In this document: piece after piece, positions 51,828-61,249 of the stretch | Numbering within the stretch: position 1 is the first letter of the stretch | How the letters are laid out: the number at the start of each line of letters is the position of its first letter | From: Anaerolineales bacterium | Lineage (GTDB): Bacteria; Chloroflexota; Anaerolineae; 4572-78; J111 | NCBI GenBank assembly: GCA_020634935.1 | Contig: JACKAT010000004.1 | Span: 186,001-250,000, forward strand | Length of the DNA stretch: 64,000 bases | Direction: 5' to 3' | Program-made: the position numbers and the translations under genes | The notes under the pieces: model-generated | Told to the model about the DNA's origin: nothing | Databases searched by the model: none | What the model saw: only the letters and a program-made list of their open reading frames with translations

Positions 51828-53756
51828 TTACTGCGTTTTGATCTTAAATTCATACTCTAATGGGCCGATATCGTGGTTGTAAACTTTGACGTAGTAAATG
51901 TGTTCTTTTTTCAATTGGCCTGACCACAACACTTGCAAACTGCGCTCATCATCGAGTTGAGCGAAGGTGGCCGGCGCGCTGGCGCCCAGCGGATCAAGCT
52001 CATCGACTGTGCCTCGGACCCATAAGTGGAGTTGGCTGCCCGGATAGATTTCAAAGTCGGCATGACGCGCCCGAATGTCATCAAGGGGGGTGTTAGTCAT
52101 GTAAAAGATAAAATCTTGATCCGCCGCCTCGTCGCTCGGATCGGAGTAAACAAATTTGTACCACATTTCTTCACCGGCCTCTAACTCACCGGTCGTCGTG
52201 CCAACCTTCAACTCAACGGCTTCGGGCGGCCCGGAACCCGGTTCCACCGGCCCGGTTGAGCGCGTCACCGGCGCGGTGTAAGGCACCCGGCCGTGGCTGG
52301 CATCGCCTGTGTGGAGGGTGGGATTACCTAACTCGGCGTTCCAAACGTCGTTGGGGAAAAGGTAGTAATCGACAACTTCAGGGGAGCCGTTCTTGATTTT
52401 GATGAAGTAGGTGTCACCGTCAACCAGCGAGCCGGCCCATAGGCGTTCACTGGTGAGCGGATCTTTGTCGCGGGAAACCCACATACCCGCCCCCATATTC
52501 TCCATATAATCGGCGTCGCCGCGCTCCCAGATGTGGTATTGGCTGGCCGGGAAAATCTCAAAGTTGACCTTATTGCTCAAAAAACCCTGGCTGGGGGTGA
52601 AGAACATGGTCAAATCTAAATTTTCGATTAAATCTTCATCTAAATCATCGCGACGCAGTTCATACCAATGCTCGCCATCGGGGGCTAACCGGCCGCTGTT
52701 GACATCGTGAAAATTGAATTCAAGTGGATTGTTGGGGTAAATGTTGACCGGAACATAATCTTGTTCCGGCTCGTTGGGCGGAGCGGGAACCGGCTCCGGC
52801 TCACTACTGCCGCCGCCTTCATCGCCGCCGCTGTTATCCAACTGGAGGGTCTCTTCGTTAGGATTTTTGAGCGTCCCCGGCGGAATGGTCAACCAGCCCA
52901 GTGCATCGGCCTGAATAAGCCACTGGGCCGCCGTTTGAGCGTCTTGCCCTTCGATGGCCTGAGCGGTTAGCCGCCACAAGGTTTGGGGGTTGGCGTCGGC
53001 GGGCTTGGCCACCTGATCCGGCGACGTGCCGGCCGTGATGAGCCAGCCCACAGCCTGGGCCTCTTGCATCCATTGGGCCGCCTGAACCGCCGTCATATTA
53101 TCGACAGCTTGCGCAGTCAACGACCAGGCCATTTGGCGAGCGCTTAAGGCTTCGTTGGAATTGATGAGGGTGTTCAGGCCGGCAGGTATCGCACCGGTCA
53201 CAGCGGAAGTTTCGGCCTTGGCCTCCAGAGTGTATTCCAATTTAAAAGGTGAATTGTTGAAGACACGGACATAGTAGTCGTTTCGCTCGCCAACTTGGCC
53301 CGACCACAGCATTTCGGTTAAGCCCGGCCGGTCAACCGGCGACAGCGTACCGGCGCCGACAGTTTCGGGCGTTACGGCTGTGGGATCGCCGGGCGTCGAT
53401 TGGGCTTCGGCCAGAATTTGAAAATTGGCTTCGGTGGTGCTGATGACGGCCTCGCTCTGGTAACGTAAGGCCAGGGAGACGGCATCAGCCCCCGTGTCTG
53501 TGAAGCTGGCGCGGTTGTAGATGTACCAGTTTTCTTGACCGGGATCGAGATGATTAACATTGATACCAGGACTGAGAGGACGGGCCGAGCGCAGGGTGTA
53601 ACCCGTTTTTGAATTAAAGGGAAAGTCTAGAAAAGAGCGGCCAGGGGTTGTATTGGCTAAAGCCGGTACGGCCACCAGGAGAAGCAAGAGAAGAATTAGA
53701 CCGTACCCCACAATCGATTTATAAGTTAACTTTGGGAATCGGGGAGGTAACTTCAT
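51828..53756 (-). CDS. Secreted protein with three repeated beta domains, unknown role
   Basis: Seen: 642 aa; signal peptide about 12-36 (YGLILLLLLLVAVPALA). Three similar beta domains of about 130 aa: about 40-190, 345-475 and 505-642, each with a motif W-Y-(I/E/K)...then F-(Q/E)-I-(L/F/Y)-(A/P)...then LWSGQ or LWAGS and Y-(Y/F)-(V/I)-(R/K)-(V/I)-(F/K/Y)-N. This resembles pre-peptidase C-terminal-type domains, but no peptidase is attached. Between domains 1 and 2 are two helical repeats (AQWMQEAQAVGWLI, AQWLIQADALGWLT) and a Pro-rich linker. GAGG precedes ATG. Likely an exported adhesion or matrix protein; function is inference. Confidence 0.85.
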   Translation of the reverse strand: MKLPPRFPKLTYKSIVGYGLILLLLLLVAVPALANTTPGRSFLDFPFNSKTGYTLRSARPLSPGINVNHLDPGQENWYIYNRASFTDTGADAVSLALRYQSEAVISTTEANFQILAEAQSTPGDPTAVTPETVGAGTLSPVDRPGLTEMLWSGQVGERNDYYVRVFNNSPFKLEYTLEAKAETSAVTGAIPAGLNTLINSNEALSARQMAWSLTAQAVDNMTAVQAAQWMQEAQAVGWLITAGTSPDQVAKPADANPQTLWRLTAQAIEGQDAQTAAQWLIQADALGWLTIPPGTLKNPNEETLQLDNSGGDEGGGSSEPEPVPAPPNEPEQDYVPVNIYPNNPLEFNFHDVNSGRLAPDGEHWYELRRDDLDEDLIENLDLTMFFTPSQGFLSNKVNFEIFPASQYHIWERGDADYMENMGAGMWVSRDKDPLTSERLWAGSLVDGDTYFIKIKNGSPEVVDYYLFPNDVWNAELGNPTLHTGDASHGRVPYTAPVTRSTGPVEPGSGPPEAVELKVGTTTGELEAGEEMWYKFVYSDPSDEAADQDFIFYMTNTPLDDIRARHADFEIYPGSQLHLWVRGTVDELDPLGASAPATFAQLDDERSLQVLWSGQLKKEHIYYVKVYNHDIGPLEYEFKIKTQ

Positions 53757-53801
53757 AATGTGCCTCTTTTTTATTGGTAAAGACAGCCGGAAAAATCTCT
53801 A

Positions 53802-53932
53802 TACTAAGTTTGCACTTTTTAGAAACCAGGTTTTTGATGCCTAGTTGATAGCCTTGTGGGGCAAAAAGCGCCTCTTTCTAACGCTAAAAAACCTAGTTTC
53901 TTGTCATAATCCTTTAAAGTGCAAAAGTAGTG
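53802..53932 (+). mobile_element. MITE-like element R1, copy 3
   Basis: 131 bp, same orientation as copy 1, ends TACTA...TAGTG (one base off the CACTA of the other copies). Flanks ATCTCTAT and ATCGCTAT may be a decayed duplication, so it is probably an older insertion. Confidence 0.85.
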
Positions 53933-54076
53933 ATCGCTATTACAACTCCCTATAACTTACCATAAAACAAGGGATACGTCAATTATGTCAACTATTCGAC
54001 GTGAAGAATCGCCATATGTAGTAGTACGAAAGGGTCGCGCATCTATATCCAGTACAAACCCTGATACTAAAGAATC

Positions 54077-54110
54077 AAAAGAGCCGGCGTTGAATTCTGC
54101 CGGCTCTTTT
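54077..54110. terminator. Terminator after the FHA gene
   Basis: AAAAGAGCCGGC (54077-54088), 10-base loop, GCCGGCTCTTTT (54099-54110): perfect 12-bp stem with T-runs; 100 bp past the FHA gene stop on the minus strand. Confidence 0.88.
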
Positions 54111-54211
54111 GAGAGCTATATATTGTATGCTGATTTGTGCAACGGGGTCACATATTCTTTTTACCCGAATGTGACCATCCAAACCGAGCAACCGGTGCTC
54201 GATTGAATTGT

Positions 54212-55153
54212 TTAGCCTTCATAATATTTAAGTGATGAGACGCCGACCAAAACCACATCACCCGTCTTTAAATAGTGCGGGCTAGTAATTTGCTCGTCAT
54301 TTACAAATGTTCCGTTGAGGCTATTCTGGTCTTGGACCACAAATCGACCTGACTCCTGAATAAAGATAGCGTGGTGGCGAGAAATTTCTTTATCTTTTGA
54401 CAACACAATGCCGTTATCACTGGAGCGCCCCACCGTTGTAATACCCGTTTTAAGGGTAAACTCATCGCCGGTATGAGGACCACTGATACAAGAAAGTTTA
54501 GCGGTAACTTCTAGAGATTTTTTAGTTAGCGGCATAACAATTGTTGTATCGGAGTCATCAGCTTCCTCGGGAAGTGAGGGCATAACATCCGTGCGATCCG
54601 GATCGTCGGCGTCGGCCTCAAATGGTGGAAGCAAAAATGTACCGTCCTCATCACTCTCTTCTTGCGGAAGGTCCTCGATAGACAGCACGAGTGTGCCATC
54701 CTCATCTTCATCGTCAGCATCTTCATAAGCTTGGGCAACGGTGGAAGCCGGCTCTTGTATAACAGAAGGCGAAGGAAGCACGATTGTTCCATCTTCAAGG
54801 TTTTCTTCCAACTGACTCCGGCTGGGAGAGAGAACGATTGTCCCATCCTCCTCGGGTTCGGTCAAACCCGGGGTCGCTTTAGTGGAAGTGGGCACAGACT
54901 CGGAGGTAATTTGTCGGTCTCGAGTAGGAGGAGTGTCAACCTCAATTTGATCCACATGAGATCCTTTAATAAATCTTATTTGCGCTCGTGGAATCATGAG
55001 GGGTTCGTCAGAAACGATCAAAAAAATGTTAAAGACATCCTGGGCTTTAAATTCACCTTCGATGATCTGTCCATCAACAAAGTTTACGGTCACATGCCCT
55101 TTAATGGCCAGCAAAGGGGTCTCTGCTGAAGAGACCCTATTCGATATTGTCAT
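54212..55153 (-). CDS. FHA protein with a ladder of DGTxxL phosphoacceptor-like motifs
   Basis: Seen: 313 aa; N-terminal beta domain about 18-65 (KGHVTVNFVDGQIIEGEF); acidic low-complexity region about 95-210 containing repeated motifs with Thr at about 105, 123, 154, 172, 188 and 204 (EDGTIVLSP, EDGTIVLPS, EDGTLVLSI, EDGTFLLPP, DRTDVMPSL, DTTIVMPLT); C-terminal FHA about 218-313 with GRSSDN, EISRHHAIF and NSLNGTFVND. FHA domains bind phosphothreonine, several preferring a hydrophobic residue at +3, which these motifs have. Self-binding after phosphorylation is inference. GGAGG before ATG; single-gene unit. Confidence 0.88.
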   Translation of the reverse strand: MTISNRVSSAETPLLAIKGHVTVNFVDGQIIEGEFKAQDVFNIFLIVSDEPLMIPRAQIRFIKGSHVDQIEVDTPPTRDRQITSESVPTSTKATPGLTEPEEDGTIVLSPSRSQLEENLEDGTIVLPSPSVIQEPASTVAQAYEDADDEDEDGTLVLSIEDLPQEESDEDGTFLLPPFEADADDPDRTDVMPSLPEEADDSDTTIVMPLTKKSLEVTAKLSCISGPHTGDEFTLKTGITTVGRSSDNGIVLSKDKEISRHHAIFIQESGRFVVQDQNSLNGTFVNDEQITSPHYLKTGDVVLVGVSSLKYYEG

Positions 55154-55322
55154 AATTCCTCCTGAGTATTGTTGACCGAACCGGCACTTATAAATCCGCT
55201 TATTTTGATGTCTAGCCCAAAATTTGAGAATTCGACAAAAATGCTATTACAGATTTAAATATTTGCCTTTAAAGTAAAACATCGGTTACATAGTTTAATT
55301 TTATTATGGGTTAACACCAAGG

Positions 55323-56750
55323 TCAAACATTACCATATAGCCGTTTGAAAATACTCTCGGCGGTCAGCATGGCATCTTTAACGCAGTCCGGGATGCCAAT
55401 CCCACGATATGCGCTGCCGGTTAAATAGAGGCCCGTCACCTGCTGAGCTAATTCTTGCATGCGATCAACTTGAGCCAGATGGCCGACATCATACTGAGGG
55501 TTACCCTTGTTCCAACGAAAAATCTGATGGACGACAGGTGTAGTTGTAACCCCCATTAAATCGGCAATTTCTGCTTTTATTAGGGATAGTAGCTCATTAT
55601 CAGGCAGATCAACCACCTCTTCTCGACTATCTCCTCCCACAAATGCTCGCAGCAAGACATCGTTATTTGGCGCTCGGCCATCAAACTTAGTTGAACTCCA
55701 GGTGCAAGCGGCTAACTTTCTTTGTTCACTTTTGGGAATGAGAAAACCGAAGCCCGCAAAATTGTGCTGCTTGATTACATCAGCGCGGCGATACCCCAGT
55801 GAAATCGTAGCCGTAGAAACATAACGAATTTTGGCTAATAGCTGAGCCAACTGCGGTAAAAATGGTTCAACTAGATGAGCCGCCGTATAGGCCGGAACGG
55901 CTAAAACCACAGCGTCGGCGGTGATGGGAGGATAGGCGCCATTGTCCAGCCGAATTTCAAAGCCAGGGTTAGTTGATCGAATTGCGGCTACGCGCTGCCC
56001 CAAACAAAGTTCCCCCTGCAACCGCTGCACCAACGCCTCAACCAGATCATTAAGGCCGCCCTTAAGACTTAAAAACATTGGCTGCGGCTTACCATTAGCA
56101 GCGCCATTGGCCGGACGATTTTTTTTGGCCCGCTGCATGGCTTTGATCAGACTGCCATGTTGCTGTTCCATTTCCAAAAATTGGGGAAACGTGCTTTGTA
56201 AGCTCATTCGTTCCGGGTCAGCCATATAAATTCCGGCCATCATTGGGCCGGCAATCTTATCAAGCGCCTCATTTCCCAACCGTCGCCGGATAAAGCTGGC
56301 CAGGCTTTCGTCACCGGTTTCTTGACGTGGCTGAATAAATAGATCCAGCCCCATTCTGAGCTTGCCTAATGGAGTAATAAGTGGTGAAAGAGCAAAGGGA
56401 ACAAATTCAGTGGGGACAGTTAGTCGAAATCCACCTGGAAATTCAATCAGTTTCCCTTTATTGAGGATAAAAATACCTCTTTTGTAATCATTAGTGGGAA
56501 TCAATTCGTTATCAAGCCCCAAATCCCGGCACAGGGCTGCTCCCCAGGGTTTAGTAGTTACCAGGGAATCCGGACCGCCTTCTATCACAAAATCATCGAT
56601 GGTTCTGGTGACAATTTTGCCGCCAAAGCGCGTATCGCTTTCGATTAAGGTGTAATCGAGCGGTGCGCCTGTGGCCTCTCTTTGCTTCTGTAGATAATAG
56701 GCGGTGGCTAACCCGGCAATGCCACCCCCGATGATTACGATATGGGCCAT
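55323..56750 (-). CDS. hemY: Protoporphyrinogen/coproporphyrinogen oxidase HemY
   Basis: FAD enzyme of late haem synthesis. Seen: 475 aa, family length; N-terminal FAD motif VIIGGGIAGLATAYYLQKQ at about 4-22; GGRIVT-like VTRTIDDFVIEGGPDSLVTTKPWG at 49-70; C-terminal VTGLYLTGSAYRGIGIPDCVKDAM for FAD contact. Third gene of hemE-hemH-hemY on the minus strand, 39 bp after hemH. HemY may act on coproporphyrinogen in the alternative pathway; the sequence alone does not decide, and hemN, hemF or hemQ are absent here. Confidence 0.95.
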   Translation of the reverse strand: MAHIVIIGGGIAGLATAYYLQKQREATGAPLDYTLIESDTRFGGKIVTRTIDDFVIEGGPDSLVTTKPWGAALCRDLGLDNELIPTNDYKRGIFILNKGKLIEFPGGFRLTVPTEFVPFALSPLITPLGKLRMGLDLFIQPRQETGDESLASFIRRRLGNEALDKIAGPMMAGIYMADPERMSLQSTFPQFLEMEQQHGSLIKAMQRAKKNRPANGAANGKPQPMFLSLKGGLNDLVEALVQRLQGELCLGQRVAAIRSTNPGFEIRLDNGAYPPITADAVVLAVPAYTAAHLVEPFLPQLAQLLAKIRYVSTATISLGYRRADVIKQHNFAGFGFLIPKSEQRKLAACTWSSTKFDGRAPNNDVLLRAFVGGDSREEVVDLPDNELLSLIKAEIADLMGVTTTPVVHQIFRWNKGNPQYDVGHLAQVDRMQELAQQVTGLYLTGSAYRGIGIPDCVKDAMLTAESIFKRLYGNV

Positions 56751-56789
56751 AATGAAGGTTGGGACCTCAATGTTCCAATAAATAACGGC

Positions 56790-57707
56790 CTAAGCGTCAA
56801 ACTTCTCTTGAACGGCATCGGCTACGGCTTGAATAAAAAGGGGGGTACTATTCATCGACTCAATACGCTGTAAATTAATGCCATGCTCGTTGGCAATTTG
56901 GGTGGCCTCGATGTCGATATCATAGAGAATCTCGACGTGATCGGACACAAATCCGATGGGGGCAACTAGCATATGCTTGTATCCCTGCCCGGCCAGGTCA
57001 ACGACCACATCCTCAATTTGCGGGCCAAGCCAGGGTTCGCCGGTTTCGGCGGCGCTTTGATAGGAGAACATCCAGTCGATATTACCCAGGCGTTCCGCCA
57101 CCAGTTTGGCATTGTCCTGAAGCTCGTCGTCGTAGGGATCGCCCATTTTTTTGAGCCGTTCAGGCAAACTGTGGGCGGTAAAGACAACCTTAATCTGATC
57201 GCGAACCCCAGCCGGAAACCTTTGCAGCCCGGCCCGGATATGATCTTCGACCGCTTCAAGAAATTTGGGCTGGCGATACCACGAGTCGACGAACGAGAAT
57301 TTAATATTGGTCCCATGCAACTGCTGCGCCTCATCGATTTTGGACCAATATTTACCGATACTCATTTTTGAGTAGTGGGGGGCCATTACAATTGCCACCG
57401 CCTGTTCAATATCGTTCAGATACATTTGGCCGACCGCATCTTTAATCCAGGGCGACCAGTGACGCATCCCTACGTAGACGGTTAAATCAAGGCCTCGACG
57501 CTGGAGTTCTTCACCGGTGCGCTTGGCTTGCTCATACGTCAGTCCAGTCAGGGGGGAGCCGCCAATTAAGTTATAACGATGCTTAAATTCGTCAACAAAT
57601 TCTTCTGACATAGGTCGCCCACCTCGGATATCGGATAGATAACATCTCATCCGATCAACCGACCCAGGGGTGCCATAGGCCAGAACTAGGAGTGCTTTTT
57701 TTGTCAT
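56790..57707 (-). CDS. hemH: Ferrochelatase
   Basis: Inserts Fe(II) into the porphyrin. Seen: 305 aa, typical of soluble bacterial forms; LVLAYGTPGSVDRMRCYLSDIRGGRP near 6-31; VVFTAHSLPERLKKMGDPY near 173-191 with the catalytic His; MLVAPIGFVSDHVEILYDIDIEAT near 245-268 with the conserved Glu. AGGA 5 bases before ATG. Middle gene of hemEHY. The C-terminal membrane-binding CAB helix of some cyanobacterial forms is absent. Confidence 0.96.
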   Translation of the reverse strand: MTKKALLVLAYGTPGSVDRMRCYLSDIRGGRPMSEEFVDEFKHRYNLIGGSPLTGLTYEQAKRTGEELQRRGLDLTVYVGMRHWSPWIKDAVGQMYLNDIEQAVAIVMAPHYSKMSIGKYWSKIDEAQQLHGTNIKFSFVDSWYRQPKFLEAVEDHIRAGLQRFPAGVRDQIKVVFTAHSLPERLKKMGDPYDDELQDNAKLVAERLGNIDWMFSYQSAAETGEPWLGPQIEDVVVDLAGQGYKHMLVAPIGFVSDHVEILYDIDIEATQIANEHGINLQRIESMNSTPLFIQAVADAVQEKFDA

Positions 57708-57814
57708 AACGTCCTCAACACTTACAATCTAACAGAAAATAAAATCCCCATTGTCACCTTGTTGATAGCCAAAATTCACAATTAGTCTCCCACTTAAACT
57801 TGTTATCGCTCGTA

Positions 57815-58867
57815 TTATAGGGAAATACTATCTTTAGCTGTGTATTCATGCACAAAATCGATCAAAGCGGCGACGTGGTCCACCGGTGTATTCTTATGAA
57901 TACCATGTCCCAAATTAAAAATATGTCCGGGCCGGTCTTTAACCATATCGAGGATATTAGCCGCCTGTTTTTTAATTTCCGGAATGGGCGCAAATAACAC
58001 TATTGGATCAAGATTGCCTTGCAGGGCTATATCGCGGCCCAACTGCCGATCAGCCGCAGCCAGATCGATCCGCCAATCGACGCCAATGACATCACCCCCG
58101 GCTTGCTTAAGCAGAGGTAACAGCCCGGCTGTGCCGGTGCCAAAATGAATCAGAGGAGTATTGGAGTCACTTTTAGCTATTTGAATAGCATGCTGCGAGT
58201 AGGGCATCACATACGCCTGATAATCGGCCGGGCTAAGGGCGCCCACCCAGCTATCAAACATCTGGAGGGCGTCGGCTCCGGCCTCGGCTTGGGCCTTAAG
58301 ATAATGGCCGATAACCGTGGCTAGCTTAGCCATAAGCTTATGCCAAGTTCCAGGGTGTTCATACATTAACGTCTTGGTCGTAACGTAATTACGAGAAGAG
58401 CCGCCTTCGATAGCATAGCTGGCCAGGGTAAAGGGCGCCCCGGAAAACCCGATCAACGGCACTTGGCCGGCCAGTTCAGATTTAACTTGACGAATGGCTT
58501 GCAGGGTGAAAGCTAAAGTTTCTTCGGGCGCAGGTGTGGCCAGTTGATCGACATCGGTGGCAGTGCGGACGGGATTACCGATAACCGGCCCGTCTCCTTT
58601 AACAAACTTTAAATCCAATCCCATCCCGACCAAAATAGGGAGAATATCGGCAAAGATAATAGCGGCGTCGAGATTAAAGGCTCGAATGGGCTGCAGCGTG
58701 ACCTCAGTGGCCAGATCGGGTGTTCTGATCAAATCCAAGATCGAATATCGCTCTCGTAAGGCCCGATACTCAGCCATGTAACGCCCGGCCTGGCGCATCA
58801 GCCAGATAGGCGTCGCATCTACAGGTTCTTGTCGGCAGGCACGGAGAAAGCGGTCGGTTTGGGGCAT
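57815..58867 (-). CDS. hemE: Uroporphyrinogen decarboxylase
   Basis: Removes the four acetate carboxyls of uroporphyrinogen III to give coproporphyrinogen III. Seen: 350 aa; IWLMRQAGRYMAEYRALRERY near 21-41 with the substrate-binding Arg/Arg pair; IIFADILPILVGMG near 70-83 with catalytic Asp; GFSGAPFTLASYAIEGGSS near 139-157; NLGHGIHKNTPVDHV C-terminal His. AGGA 6 bases before ATG. First gene of hemEHY, as in Bacillus. Together with the downstream genes it covers all but the coproporphyrinogen oxidation step. Confidence 0.97.
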   Translation of the reverse strand: MPQTDRFLRACRQEPVDATPIWLMRQAGRYMAEYRALRERYSILDLIRTPDLATEVTLQPIRAFNLDAAIIFADILPILVGMGLDLKFVKGDGPVIGNPVRTATDVDQLATPAPEETLAFTLQAIRQVKSELAGQVPLIGFSGAPFTLASYAIEGGSSRNYVTTKTLMYEHPGTWHKLMAKLATVIGHYLKAQAEAGADALQMFDSWVGALSPADYQAYVMPYSQHAIQIAKSDSNTPLIHFGTGTAGLLPLLKQAGGDVIGVDWRIDLAAADRQLGRDIALQGNLDPIVLFAPIPEIKKQAANILDMVKDRPGHIFNLGHGIHKNTPVDHVAALIDFVHEYTAKDSISL

Positions 58868-58959
58868 GTGAGTCCTCTCAAGAAGATAGGCAGAATATTA
58901 ACAAGGGGATATTATAACCGGATTTCCTTTTGGTGCAATTGCTATGAATTTCCCACTTT

Positions 58960-59382
58960 TTATGAAGGAGCTAGCCGGTAGACAATCACGGCTAACAATA
59001 AAAACAGCATTTCCTTAAAGAGTTGAGCGCGATCAAACGATAGGCGGCCTTTAGTAAAGTTATAGGCCTGCAAGGGAAAAAACCAGGGGACTAAACCGCT
59101 CCTATCGGCAAACAAGTGGCCTGAATATCCGGCAAACCAAGCATAACCGCTTTCCTTGCCCCAGACAGCGGTTATAAAAGCGGTGCTACCGACCAGGCTG
59201 AAGATGTTGTGCGCATAGTGCCGACCATTTGGCATAACCCGAAGCCCATACCCCAATGATTTATCAACCAAGTCGGGAAACAGGCTGGCTAATAGCAGCA
59301 GTTTAAGGGCGTTTTTGTCCTTCGATAATATCGGGAAGCGATGTTGAACCAGAGCAATAGCAAGGTGGCCGGGAATATGCAT
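58960..59382 (-). CDS. DUF457-type membrane hydrolase
   Basis: Seen: 140 aa; N-terminal metal-site pattern MHIPGHLAIA...LFPDLVDK (residues 1-40) with Asp/His near helix 1; GRHYAHNIFSL (near 52-62) with a second His cluster; two to three hydrophobic helices; SGHLFADRSG near 83 gives further His/Asp ligands. This is the layout of YdjM/DUF457 membrane-bound metal-dependent hydrolases; the reaction is not established for the family. ATG start, no clear ribosome site. Divergent from tig. Confidence 0.8.
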   Translation of the reverse strand: MHIPGHLAIALVQHRFPILSKDKNALKLLLLASLFPDLVDKSLGYGLRVMPNGRHYAHNIFSLVGSTAFITAVWGKESGYAWFAGYSGHLFADRSGLVPWFFPLQAYNFTKGRLSFDRAQLFKEMLFLLLAVIVYRLAPS

Positions 59383-59526
59383 AAGGTCATGATACTCTGT
59401 CCGGCCAATTGATCAAACTCAAAAAGGGGTTTCCGATAGGGTTAAATAACGAGATCGGATTGACATAATCTTAAAAGAGCGGTATCATTTTATGAGTTAA
59501 TTCCCCGGGTCAATCTTTTAAATAAT

Positions 59527-59555
59527 TTGCTCTGGACCACCCTTTATGCTATGAT
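59527..59555 (+). promoter_or_regulatory. Promoter of the tig-clpP unit
   Basis: TTGCTC (59527-59532), 17-base spacer, TATGAT (59550-59555), 43 bp before the tig start codon. Good spacing and 4/6, 5/6 matches. Confidence 0.65.
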
Positions 59556-59597
59556 GACCTTTGATATTTTTATACTGACAATGATGAGGTTTTCCCC

Positions 59598-61220
59598 GTG
59601 AAGGTTACAGCTGAAGAATTAGAACGTTGCCAGGTTTTGGTGACGGTTGAAATAGATTCCAAAAAAGAAAATGATATTCTGCAAAAAGCAGCTAAAAGAA
59701 TTGCCAAAGAGATAAAAATTCCTGGGTTTCGGCCCGGTAAAGCGCCTTATAATGTCGTGGTCCGCCGTTTTGGTTTAGAAGCGATCCAACAAGAAGCTCT
59801 TGACAAGTCGGCTGACGATATGATTCATAAGGCTTTGGAAGAAGTTAACATTACGCCGTTTGCGCGTATGGATTTGGAAAGTGTCGAGTGGGACCCGCTT
59901 GTAATTAAAATAAAGGTTCCCACCGAACCAAAAGTTGAGCTAAATGATTACCGCGCGATCCGGTTAGATTCTGCCGAGGTCGAGGTTTCAGATGAAGATG
60001 TCGATGAGCGGCTACAACAGTTACAGGAGAACAATGCCTCTTGGACACCGATCGAACGCCCGGCTCAACTAAACGACACTATCACTCTAGCGGTAGTTGA
60101 AAAAATTGACGATGAAATCGTGGCCGAGCATGACTCGCTGGATTATGAGCTAAAGCCGGTTGAAGATGAAAAGGTAGCAGACAGCATTGAAGCTGAGGCC
60201 GAGACAACTGAGGCCGAAGCAGAAACAGATGAAGTAGAAGAGGAGACAAACGAGGACCAAGCGGATTACACCCCCCCGTTTCGCCCCGATCTAACTACGC
60301 CTCTGTTAGGCTTGAGTGCCGGTGACGAGAAAACTTTCTCGATAACCTATCCTGAAGATTTTAACGATCCAAATTATGCCGGCAAAGAAGTTACCTTTGA
60401 AGTTAATGTAGCTGCGGTCAAAGAAAAAGCTCTACCGGCTATTGATGATGAGTTGGCCAAAACGGTCAGCGATTTTGATACGCTCGATGAGTTAAAGGCA
60501 GACATCCGGGCCAATATCAAAAAGCAGCGAGAACAACAACAGAATAATGACTTGGGCAACCAAGTTTTAGAGCAGATCGTAGCCGAGGCCGAAATTGAAT
60601 GGCCACTGACCTACGAGAATGAAAGCATTGAGCGCGATCTGGACAACTACGAGCGACAAGTCTCAAGGTATGGCTTGAACCTTGATAGTTACCTGAGTTT
60701 AGAAAACAAAACTCGTGAAGATTTCATGGAAGAGAGCCGTGAGCGGATTGTCAGCCGCTTAAAACGCAGTTTTGTAATTAGAAAAATTGCGGAACAGGAA
60801 AAGTTGGAAGTTGGCGAAAGTGAAATTCTTCAACACGCCAAGTTTCTCTCCGATCTTTCCGGCCAAGGCGATCGGCTCTGGCGCGACATCTTAAGCTCGC
60901 CTATCCAGCAGGAATTGATCGCCAATGACCTGTTGGTGGGCAAGGTAATCGATTGGCTGGCCGCCGTCGCCAAAGGCGAAGCGGTCGAGCCTGAAGCCAC
61001 TGTTACGGATGATCAATCTGAAAATGCCCCAGTTGTCGTTGATGGTGTCTCTACCGACGCTGAGGTCGATACAAATGAAGAAGCCGTAGAAGTTGAAAGT
61101 TCTGAAGCTACCACGTCTAATGATGAAGCCGCTGCACCAGAGAGGGAGAGTAGCACCACTGAAAGGGATCAAGATGTAGATCAAACGGAAGAACCAACCC
61201 CTGCTGGAGTAAAAAGTTAA
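59598..61220 (+). CDS. tig: Trigger factor with acidic insertion and tail
   Basis: Ribosome-bound chaperone and prolyl isomerase for nascent chains. Seen: 540 aa against the usual 430-450; N-terminal ribosome-binding signature GFRPGKAP at 43-50; FKBP-type domain about 155-275 interrupted by an acidic insert about 188-224 (EAEAETTEAEAETDEVEEE); C-terminal chaperone arms about 280-465; Asp/Glu/Thr-rich tail about 475-540. The insert may weaken isomerase activity (inference). GTG start with GAGG 9 bases before. Followed 30 bp later by clpP, the classic tig-clpP-clpX order. Confidence 0.96.
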   Translation: MKVTAEELERCQVLVTVEIDSKKENDILQKAAKRIAKEIKIPGFRPGKAPYNVVVRRFGLEAIQQEALDKSADDMIHKALEEVNITPFARMDLESVEWDPLVIKIKVPTEPKVELNDYRAIRLDSAEVEVSDEDVDERLQQLQENNASWTPIERPAQLNDTITLAVVEKIDDEIVAEHDSLDYELKPVEDEKVADSIEAEAETTEAEAETDEVEEETNEDQADYTPPFRPDLTTPLLGLSAGDEKTFSITYPEDFNDPNYAGKEVTFEVNVAAVKEKALPAIDDELAKTVSDFDTLDELKADIRANIKKQREQQQNNDLGNQVLEQIVAEAEIEWPLTYENESIERDLDNYERQVSRYGLNLDSYLSLENKTREDFMEESRERIVSRLKRSFVIRKIAEQEKLEVGESEILQHAKFLSDLSGQGDRLWRDILSSPIQQELIANDLLVGKVIDWLAAVAKGEAVEPEATVTDDQSENAPVVVDGVSTDAEVDTNEEAVEVESSEATTSNDEAAAPERESSTTERDQDVDQTEEPTPAGVKS

Positions 61221-61249
61221 TTTCTTATTACTAAGGAGCTTTAGACATT

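Larger units (their letters stand above)
53757..54211. other. Interval with element R1 and a terminator
   Basis: Holds R1 copy 3 (53802-53932) and the terminator at 54077. A 73-codon plus-strand frame (53985-54206) has no ribosome site and contains the terminator, so it is not called a gene. Confidence 0.7.

Noticed and set aside
53985..54206. 73-codon plus-strand open frame
   Set aside because: No ribosome site, no family-like sequence, and it contains a perfect 12-bp terminator stem (54077-54110).
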